This document shows, one piece after another, positions 1 to 5,714 of a DNA stretch of 6,091 nt (position 1 is its first letter; each line of letters opens with the position of its first letter). The notes under the pieces were generated by a model. It did not search any database. It had not been told where the DNA came from and worked only from the letters and a program-made list of their open reading frames with translations. The DNA comes from an uncultured Bacilli bacterium. GTDB lineage: Bacteria; Bacillota_I; Bacilli_A; RF39; UBA660. The stretch spans positions 1 through 6,091 of the forward strand of contig CAJTKV010000014.1 of the NCBI GenBank assembly GCA_910577075.1, written 5' to 3'. The translations under genes and the position numbers were made by a program.

Positions 1-1328
1 CATACAAGTGGATGAAGACGAATACTACGTCCATCAATTAATTTTGGTTCGAATGCCTGAATACCAAGTCTATGTAGAGTTGGTGCACGGTTTAACATTA
101 CTGGATGTTCAGTTATGACATCTTCAACGATATCCCATACACAATCATCACGATAATCAATTAATTTCTTAGCTCCCTTTATATTGTGAGCAAGCCCCTT
201 TTCTACTAAACCATTAATTACATGTGGTTTAAATAATTCAAGAGCCATTTCCTTAGGAATACCACATTGGTAAAACTTCAATTCAGGTGAAACATCGATA
301 ACAGAACGTCCTGAGTAGTCAACACGTTTACCAAGTAAGTTTTGACGGAAACGTCCTTGTTTACCTTTTAACATACTAGATAATGATTTTAAAGGTCTAT
401 TTGATGCTGCCGTAACACTTCTTCCACGACGACCGTTATCTAAAAGTGTATCAACAGCTTCCTGTAACATACGTTTTTCATTTTGTACGATGATTGATGG
501 AGCTCCAAGCTCTAATAATTTCTTAAGGCGGTTATTGCGGTTAATTATACGACGATATAAGTCGTTCAAATCAGATGTAGCAAAACGTCCACCATCAAGT
601 TGAATCATTGGTCTTAAATCTGGAGGAATAACTGGAATAACATCGAGTATCATCCACTCAGGTTTATTGCCACTTTCTTGGAATGCAACAAGGCAATCTA
701 AACGTTTAACTAAACGTCCACGTTTTTGTCCCGTAGCACCATCAAGTTCACGTCTTAAATCTTCTACTTCTTTATCGACATCTACTTCGCTTAATAATTT
801 CTTAATAGCTTCAGCACCCATACCTACTTCAAATGAAGTACCATATTTTTCATAATAAGCACGGTATTCTTTATCAGATAAAGTTTGTTTTTTCTCTAAA
901 GGAGCAGATCCTGGATTGATAACTACGTAACTTACAAAGTATAATACTTCTTCAAGATCACGTGGTGACATATCTAGTACTAATCCCATCTTTGATGGAA
1001 CACCTTTAAAGAACCAAATGTGGGAACATGGAGAAGCAAGTTCAATATGTCCCATACGTTCACGACGAACGCGAGATTTAGTAACTTCAACTCCACATCT
1101 ATCACATATGACATTTTTATATCTTAATCTCTTGTATTTACCACAAGAACATTCATAGTCTTTACTTGGACCAAATATCTTCTCACAGAACAAGCCATCT
1201 CTTTCGGGTTTTAATGTACGATAATTGATAGTTTCTGGCTTTTTTACTTCTCCATAAGACCATTCTCTTATTTTCTCAGGGCTAGCAATGCTAATTTTAA
1301 TACCTTTGATATTATTTACTTCTAACAT
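1..1328 (-). CDS. rpoC: RNA polymerase beta' subunit, N-terminal 442 residues (3' end outside window)
   Basis: This encodes the beta' subunit of DNA-dependent RNA polymerase, which with beta forms the catalytic cleft. The frame reads without a stop from ATG at 1328 to the left edge, so it is a truncation by the window, not a broken gene. Visible parts in order are the start MLEVNNIKG, the family signature KPETINYRTLKPE (30-42), the zinc-binding domain with Cys60, Cys62, Cys75 and Cys78, the lid around 237-250 (LRPMIQLDGGRF), the sigma-binding clamp helices around 252-298, and switch 2 (GKQGRFRQNLLGKRVDYSGR, 322-341). The fragment ends at RLHPLV, only a few residues before the expected NADFDGD magnesium-binding loop. 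The start overlaps the rpoB stop by one base (TAATG) and has a strong Shine-Dalgarno site inside rpoB, so translation is probably coupled. Two residues after switch 2 look unusual (Asp345, Ser347 where I expect a small or hydrophobic residue and Gly). Identification is secure. Confidence 0.98.
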   Translation of the reverse strand, partial: MLEVNNIKGIKISIASPEKIREWSYGEVKKPETINYRTLKPERDGLFCEKIFGPSKDYECSCGKYKRLRYKNVICDRCGVEVTKSRVRRERMGHIELASPCSHIWFFKGVPSKMGLVLDMSPRDLEEVLYFVSYVVINPGSAPLEKKQTLSDKEYRAYYEKYGTSFEVGMGAEAIKKLLSEVDVDKEVEDLRRELDGATGQKRGRLVKRLDCLVAFQESGNKPEWMILDVIPVIPPDLRPMIQLDGGRFATSDLNDLYRRIINRNNRLKKLLELGAPSIIVQNEKRMLQEAVDTLLDNGRRGRSVTAASNRPLKSLSSMLKGKQGRFRQNLLGKRVDYSGRSVIDVSPELKFYQCGIPKEMALELFKPHVINGLVEKGLAHNIKGAKKLIDYRDDCVWDIVEDVITEHPVMLNRAPTLHRLGIQAFEPKLIDGRSIRLHPLV

Positions 1329-4300
1329 TATTCTTCCCCTCCTTCAAAGCCTTGTTCCAAAGCGATTATTTCATCATCACTTGGCATTTCATCAAAATTA
1401 TCGTCATCGGCAAATTCATCATCGTCTGCCTCTTCTTCTGCTGGTTCCTCTGGTATCGGGTCAATATCCGGAACTAATGGTTCTCTTTTCTTAACCTCAC
1501 CAGTATTTGCATCTATTTCATCAATAGTTATTGCTTCAGTAGCATCATCATCTTCAACTTCAAGTTCCCTTAAATCATGAATATTATCATCATAGTCGAT
1601 CATTTCAATATTTAAACCTAAAGCTTGGAATTCTTTAACTAGAACTCGGAATGATTCTGGAACCCCTGCTGCTGATACTGTCTTACCTTTTACTAAGGCT
1701 TCGTATACTTTAACACGTCCAACAACATCGTCAGATTTAACAGTCATAATTTCTTGTAAGACATGTGATGCACCATAGGCATATAGTGCCCAAACTTCCA
1801 TCTCTCCAAATCTCTGACCACCAAATTGAGCTTTACCACCAAGTGGCTGTTGTGTAACTAAACTGTATGGTCCCGTTGAACGAGCATGTAATTTATCATC
1901 AACCATGTGGTGTAACTTAATCATATACATAACACCAACTGATACACGATTTTCAAATGTTTCACCAGTTTTACCATCGTATAACCAAGTCTTACCATCG
2001 GAATCCATTCCTGCTTCATCCATCATCTCATAGATTTCATCAATTGATGCACCATCGAATACTGGAGTAGCAACATGAACACCTAACTTCTTAGCAGCCA
2101 TACCTAAGTGTAATTCGAGAATTTGTCCTAAGTTCATACGTGAAGGAACACCTTGTGGATTTAAGACAACATCAACTGGCGTACCATCTGGTAAGTATGG
2201 CATATCCTCTTCTGGTAATATTAATGATACAACACCTTTATTACCATGACGTCCTGACATCTTATCTCCAACTTGTATCTTACGTTTTTGAACGATATAT
2301 ACGCGAATTATCTTAGAAACACCTGCAGGTAATTCATCACTATTTTCTTTAGTATATACTTTAACATCGTGAATAATTCCGTCTGCTCCATGAGCAACGC
2401 GCAATGATGTATCACGTACTTCACGAGTTTTTTCACCAAAGATTGCATGTAACAATTTTTCTTCTGAAGTTAATTCTTGAACTCCCTTTGGTGTAACTTT
2501 ACCAACAAGGATATCTCCTTCTTTAACTTCTGTACCGATACGGATAATACCTTCCGCATCAAGGTTCTTTCTTGCCTCTTCACTAACATTTGGAATATCA
2601 CGAGTAATTTCCTCAGGTCCAAGCTTAGTGTCACGACAATCTATATCATAGTGTTCGATATGTAATGATGTATAGACATCATCTTTAACTAATCTCTCAT
2701 TTAATACAACGGCATCCTCATAGTTATAACCGTTACATGTCATAAAGGCAACAACCATATTCTTTCCTAAGGCAAGTTCACCCTTATCAGTAGATGGACC
2801 ATCGGCAATTACCTCACCTGTATGAACTTTATCGCCAATATTTACGATAGGATTATGATTTAGACAACTTTCAGCATTACTCTTTTCAAAGTTTGCTAAA
2901 TAGTAAACATCTTTGTCTTTTGCTGTCTTGACAATAATCTTTTTAGAGTCAACGTATTCAACTACACCATCAGCCTTACAAACAACTGTTGAACCTGAAT
3001 CACGTGCTGCAATATATTCCACACCTGTTCCAATAAATGGAGCTTCTGTTCTAAGTAGTGGAACTGCTTGACGTTGCATATTAGATCCCATTAGGGCACG
3101 AGTTGCATCGTCGTGATCCAAGAATGGTATGATACTTGTTGTAATAGATACAATTTGACTTGGTGCAACATCGATGAAGTTAATATCTTCCTTCTTCGTT
3201 GTAACGTTATCACCATTCAAACGACAAATTGGTTCTTCTTCGATAATATTATTTTTATCATCCATCTTGATTGTAGCTTGTCCAATATAATAATCAGCTT
3301 CTTCATCAGCAGTTAAATAGACAATCTCATCCGTTACATGACAATTTTCAACTTTTCTATATGGTGTCATAATGAAACCATATTCATTGATTTTAGCATA
3401 ACTTGCAAGAGATGTGATTAGACCAATGTTGGCACCTTCTGGTGACTCGATTGGACAAATACGACCATAATGGGAAACGTTAACGTCACGAACATCCATT
3501 CCTGCTCTATCTCTTGATAGACCACCTGGTCCTAAAGATGATAGACGACGTTTATCTGTAAGTTCGGCAATTGGATTGATTTGATCCATGAATTTAGACA
3601 ATTGTGAAGATCCAAAGAATTCCTTCATAGCTGCCGTTACCGGACGAATATTGATTAATGTCTTTGGCGTCATTGTCTCTAGTTCTTGAGTTGTCATTCT
3701 TTCACGAATAACTCTCTCCATACGTGAAACACCAGTCTTAAATTGTGTTTGAATTAACTCTCCTACTTGGCGAACACGACGATTTCCTAAATGGTCAATT
3801 TCATCGACATTTCCAATACCATCTAATAAATTCAAATAATAACTTACTGCTCCATATACATCGGAAATAGTCAAACGACGAGAATCAATAGTTTGATCAT
3901 TACCAATGATTGTAATGACTTTCTTCTCATATTTCTTGTCATAAACTTTAACAGTTTGTACTTTATTGAATTGATCCAATTCTTCATTAATTGTTACTTC
4001 TTTAACATTATATCCCGAAGCGAATACTTTTCTCAATTTTTCCAATAGTACTTTATCAATAACCGTACCATTTTCCGCAATAACTTCTTTGCCATCTTTT
4101 ACAGTTTCGGCAATTTTTAAGCCAAGTAAACGATCCTTAGCTAAATCATAGCGGAACTTATCAAAGAAACGAGTAATCATTTGGTTCTTAGCTGAATCAA
4201 GAGTTGCAGGTTCACCTGGACGAAGTTTTTCATATATTTCAATTAAAGCTTCATCTGTGTTCTTAGTTGAATCCTTTTCTAATGTATTCTTGATAAATTG

Positions 4301-4945
4301 ATTATCTTCACCGAATAATTCTAAAATTTCTTCATCACTAGATAGACCTAAAGCACGCAATAATGTTGTAATTGTTACTTTACGAGTTCTATCAATACGA
4401 ACATATACAACATCACGAGCATCTAGTTCGAATTCTAACCAAGTACCACGATTTGGTATAATTTCTCCTGATACAACTGGACGACCATTCTTATCTATTT
4501 CACGTTTAAAATAAATAGATGGGCTTCGTACTAATTGTGATACGATTACACGTTCAACACCATTAATAACAAATGTTCCCGAATCCGTCATCATCGGCAT
4601 GTCACCTAAGAAGATTTCTTGTTCTTTTACTTCTCCAGTTTCATGAATGAACACTCTTGCTTGAACTTTTAAAGGTGCTGAGTATGTTACCATACGTTCC
4701 TTTGATTCTTTTACACCATATCTAGGTTCGTCAAAACTATAAGAATCAAAAGTTAAAGACACTTTTCCCGTAAAACTCTCTATCGGAGAAATATCTTCAA
4801 ATACTTCTTGTATTCCCTTTTCTAAAAACTCTTGATAAGGTTTTTTTTGTATTTCTAACAAGTCAGTCAATGCCAAGGCGTTAGTTGTTTTTGCGAAAGA
4901 TCTTCTCTCTCTATGGTCACCAAATTTTTGAACTTTGTATGCCAT
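1328..4945 (-). CDS. rpoB: RNA polymerase beta subunit
   Basis: This is the full beta subunit of RNA polymerase (1205 residues from the chosen start; Bacillus beta is about 1190). Landmarks are the N-terminal lobe/protrusion with PNRGTWLEFE and VYVRIDRTRK, the rifampicin region at 445-471, CPIESPEGANIGL, the GYNYEDA acidic pair (Glu743, Asp744), GDKMSGRHGNKG (893-904), HHMVDDKLHARSTG (1012-1025), and KAQFGGQRFGEMEVWAL near the C terminus. Two ATGs are adjacent (4948 and 4945). I chose 4945 because it lies seven bases from the GGGG of the Shine-Dalgarno site rather than four, and because it gives MAYKVQKFG, the usual spacing to the family's Gly. Three features are odd: Lys451 and Asp464 in the rifampicin pocket, absence of the VGRYKxNKKL segment at 269/270, and an acidic tail at 1155-1205. 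A promoter at 5049-5020 probably drives it together with rpoC; read-through from the rsmC promoter is also likely. Identification is secure. Confidence 0.99.
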   Translation of the reverse strand: MAYKVQKFGDHRERRSFAKTTNALALTDLLEIQKKPYQEFLEKGIQEVFEDISPIESFTGKVSLTFDSYSFDEPRYGVKESKERMVTYSAPLKVQARVFIHETGEVKEQEIFLGDMPMMTDSGTFVINGVERVIVSQLVRSPSIYFKREIDKNGRPVVSGEIIPNRGTWLEFELDARDVVYVRIDRTRKVTITTLLRALGLSSDEEILELFGEDNQFIKNTLEKDSTKNTDEALIEIYEKLRPGEPATLDSAKNQMITRFFDKFRYDLAKDRLLGLKIAETVKDGKEVIAENGTVIDKVLLEKLRKVFASGYNVKEVTINEELDQFNKVQTVKVYDKKYEKKVITIIGNDQTIDSRRLTISDVYGAVSYYLNLLDGIGNVDEIDHLGNRRVRQVGELIQTQFKTGVSRMERVIRERMTTQELETMTPKTLINIRPVTAAMKEFFGSSQLSKFMDQINPIAELTDKRRLSSLGPGGLSRDRAGMDVRDVNVSHYGRICPIESPEGANIGLITSLASYAKINEYGFIMTPYRKVENCHVTDEIVYLTADEEADYYIGQATIKMDDKNNIIEEEPICRLNGDNVTTKKEDINFIDVAPSQIVSITTSIIPFLDHDDATRALMGSNMQRQAVPLLRTEAPFIGTGVEYIAARDSGSTVVCKADGVVEYVDSKKIIVKTAKDKDVYYLANFEKSNAESCLNHNPIVNIGDKVHTGEVIADGPSTDKGELALGKNMVVAFMTCNGYNYEDAVVLNERLVKDDVYTSLHIEHYDIDCRDTKLGPEEITRDIPNVSEEARKNLDAEGIIRIGTEVKEGDILVGKVTPKGVQELTSEEKLLHAIFGEKTREVRDTSLRVAHGADGIIHDVKVYTKENSDELPAGVSKIIRVYIVQKRKIQVGDKMSGRHGNKGVVSLILPEEDMPYLPDGTPVDVVLNPQGVPSRMNLGQILELHLGMAAKKLGVHVATPVFDGASIDEIYEMMDEAGMDSDGKTWLYDGKTGETFENRVSVGVMYMIKLHHMVDDKLHARSTGPYSLVTQQPLGGKAQFGGQRFGEMEVWALYAYGASHVLQEIMTVKSDDVVGRVKVYEALVKGKTVSAAGVPESFRVLVKEFQALGLNIEMIDYDDNIHDLRELEVEDDDATEAITIDEIDANTGEVKKREPLVPDIDPIPEEPAEEEADDDEFADDDNFDEMPSDDEIIALEQGFEGGEE
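1338..1344 (-). promoter_or_regulatory. Shine-Dalgarno site of rpoC, inside the end of rpoB
   Basis: AAGGAGG (followed by GG) lies nine bases before the rpoC ATG at 1328. It falls within the last codons of rpoB and encodes part of the terminal Glu-Gly-Gly of beta. Together with the TAATG overlap it fixes the rpoC start and suggests that ribosomes finishing rpoB reinitiate on rpoC, which would help keep beta and beta' near equal amounts. Confidence 0.85.
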
Positions 4946-4948
4946 CAT

Positions 4949-4956
4949 TTCACCCC
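4949..4956 (-). promoter_or_regulatory. Shine-Dalgarno site of rpoB
   Basis: GGGGTGAA precedes ATGATG. It resembles GGAGGTGA with one change. The G run ends four bases before the first ATG (4948) and seven before the second (4945), so the second has the better spacing. The GGGGT core can also pair with ACTCC in the upstream leader hairpin, as described under findings. Confidence 0.7.
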
Positions 4957-4976
4957 AATACTATAGTAATTTTTTG

Positions 4977-5005
4977 GAAAACTCCACGCGCAAAAAGGAG
5001 TATTC
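4977..5005 (-). promoter_or_regulatory. Stem-loop in the rpoB 5' leader
   Basis: On the minus strand GAATACTCC (5005-4997) is complementary to GGAGTTTTC (4985-4977) at eight of nine positions, with one T-T mismatch and an 11-base loop containing GCGC. It begins about eight bases after the start point predicted from the promoter at 5049-5020. There is no T-tract after the stem (the next bases are C and an A run), so it is not an intrinsic terminator. Likely roles are 5'-end mRNA stabilisation or control of rpoB translation. This is inference from base pairing only; no known riboswitch or r-protein site was recognised. Confidence 0.5.
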
Positions 5006-5019
5006 ACCACCAATTTAAA

Positions 5020-5049
5020 ATTTTATCATATATCTTAATTAGATGTCAA
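5020..5049 (-). promoter_or_regulatory. Predicted housekeeping-sigma promoter of rpoBC
   Basis: A perfect -35 TTGACA (5049-5044) is followed after 18 bases by TAAAAT (5025-5020; five of six matches to TATAAT), preceded by a TG one base upstream, an extended -10. Transcription should begin near 5013, leaving a leader of roughly 65-70 bases before rpoB. The -35 sits in the last sense codons of rsmC and the -10 lies just after its stop. Spacing is one base over the optimum, but the extended -10 compensates. It suggests that rpoBC has its own promoter, independent of rsmC. Confidence 0.75.
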
Positions 5050-5637
5050 TAACTTTTTTGCAACAATTATGAAAAAGCCCTTACTCTTTGCCCGTACTTC
5101 TACAGAGTATAGAGTTTTCATCTTTTCTATTGCACTTTTAGCTCCTTGATCTTTTCGCATAACGACCCATAACTCACCATCATCTTTAAGATAATCGTTA
5201 GCTTCAAGAAGAAATTGCATAACTTTTTGTTTTCCGGCTCTTATCGGAGGGTTTGTTATTACAACATCATATTTACCAGAGACATTAGAATAAACATCTG
5301 ATTCAAAAATGTCGGCTTCAACTCCCAATCCCTTAGCATTCATCTTAGCTAAATGGAGAGCTCTTTTGTTGACATCGACAAGTGTTGGTTTCATGGAAGT
5401 TATATAGGCCAAGGATAAGCCAATAATCCCATAACCGCAGCCAACGTCAAGCAAAGCACCTAATGTATGATTACTTTTCAAAAAAGTTTCCATAAGGAGT
5501 TTGCTGCCAAAGTCAACTTTATCTTTAGAGAATACACCTAAATCACTCGTAAATTCTAAAGAGTAATCATTGTACTTGTAAATAATGGTTCTAAAGTCGC
5601 TTTTTAAATTGTCGTTGTTAGTAAAGTAATGTTCCAT
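5035..5637 (-). CDS. rsmC: 16S rRNA (guanine-N2) methyltransferase, RsmC/YbxB family
   Basis: This is a 200-residue class I SAM-dependent methyltransferase, about the length of Bacillus YbxB. It contains the family stretch FTSDLGVFSKDKVDFGSKLL (29-48), the SAM-binding motif LDVGCGYG (63-70), the acidic strand end VDVN (87-90) and the catalytic TNPPIRAGK (128-136), typical of N-methyltransferases acting on a guanine exocyclic amine. RsmC of E. coli modifies G1207 of 16S rRNA; by family this protein probably does likewise, although it is a single-domain form and its target is inferred. An in-frame ATG at 5679 would add 14 residues, but it lies upstream of the predicted transcription start and inside promoter sequence. 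The ATG at 5637 has AAGGGG seven bases upstream and gives MEHYFT, similar to the family's usual start. Its position before rpoB-rpoC is the common Bacillota arrangement. It has its own promoter at 5690-5662. Confidence 0.93.
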   Translation of the reverse strand: MEHYFTNNDNLKSDFRTIIYKYNDYSLEFTSDLGVFSKDKVDFGSKLLMETFLKSNHTLGALLDVGCGYGIIGLSLAYITSMKPTLVDVNKRALHLAKMNAKGLGVEADIFESDVYSNVSGKYDVVITNPPIRAGKQKVMQFLLEANDYLKDDGELWVVMRKDQGAKSAIEKMKTLYSVEVRAKSKGFFIIVAKKLLTSN

Positions 5638-5644
5638 CAATTTT

Positions 5645-5650
5645 CCCCTT
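5645..5650 (-). promoter_or_regulatory. Shine-Dalgarno site of rsmC
   Basis: AAGGGG lies seven bases before ATG 5637. It decides the start in favour of the 200-residue protein over the longer frame from 5679. Confidence 0.8.
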
Positions 5651-5661
5651 CGAATATCAAA

Positions 5662-5690
5662 ATTATAGCAAAAATTCAAGTAAATAACAA
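5662..5690 (-). promoter_or_regulatory. Predicted extended -10 promoter of rsmC
   Basis: TTGTTA (5690-5685, four of six matches to TTGACA) is followed after exactly 17 bases by a perfect TATAAT (5667-5662), preceded by TGC to make the extended form TGnTATAAT. The predicted start near 5655 leaves a leader of about 18 bases that just accommodates the Shine-Dalgarno site. The promoter lies between greA and rsmC and means rsmC need not depend on transcription from greA. An inverted repeat overlaps its -35 side. Confidence 0.8.
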
Positions 5691-5710
5691 TAAAGAAACC
5701 AATTATTTAC
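5680..5710 (-). repeat. Perfect 8-base inverted repeat between greA and rsmC
   Basis: GTAAATAA (minus strand 5710-5703) and TTATTTAC (5687-5680) are exact inverted copies separated by 15 bases, with centres about 23 base pairs apart, near two helical turns. The repeat starts four bases after the greA stop codon and its promoter-side arm overlaps the -35 of the rsmC promoter by three bases. It could be an operator or a weak AT-rich stem-loop ending greA transcripts. No T-tract follows immediately, so I do not call a terminator. In such AT-rich DNA chance is a real possibility. Confidence 0.4.
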
Positions 5711-5714
5711 ATTA

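Noticed and set aside
667..855. 62-codon plus-strand frame
   Set aside because: Lies wholly inside rpoC in antisense; no ribosome site or family resemblance.
1288..1494. 68-codon plus-strand frame across the rpoB-rpoC junction
   Set aside because: Antisense shadow of the acidic rpoB tail and rpoC start; the composition is explained by the complementary strand.
2477..2665. 62-codon plus-strand frame
   Set aside because: Antisense to conserved rpoB sequence, no initiation signals.
3113..3316. 67-codon plus-strand frame
   Set aside because: Antisense to conserved rpoB sequence, no initiation signals.
4960..4965. TATAGT as a -10 element close to rpoB
   Set aside because: No -35 at a suitable distance, and the start point would fall in the Shine-Dalgarno site.
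4977..5005. Intrinsic terminator between rsmC and rpoB
   Set aside because: The stem-loop is followed by C and an A run, not a T-tract, and lies downstream of a strong promoter.
5638..5679. 14-residue N-terminal extension of RsmC from ATG 5679
   Set aside because: It overlaps the -10 element and lies upstream of the predicted transcript start; the ATG at 5637 has a good ribosome site and the family-like N terminus.
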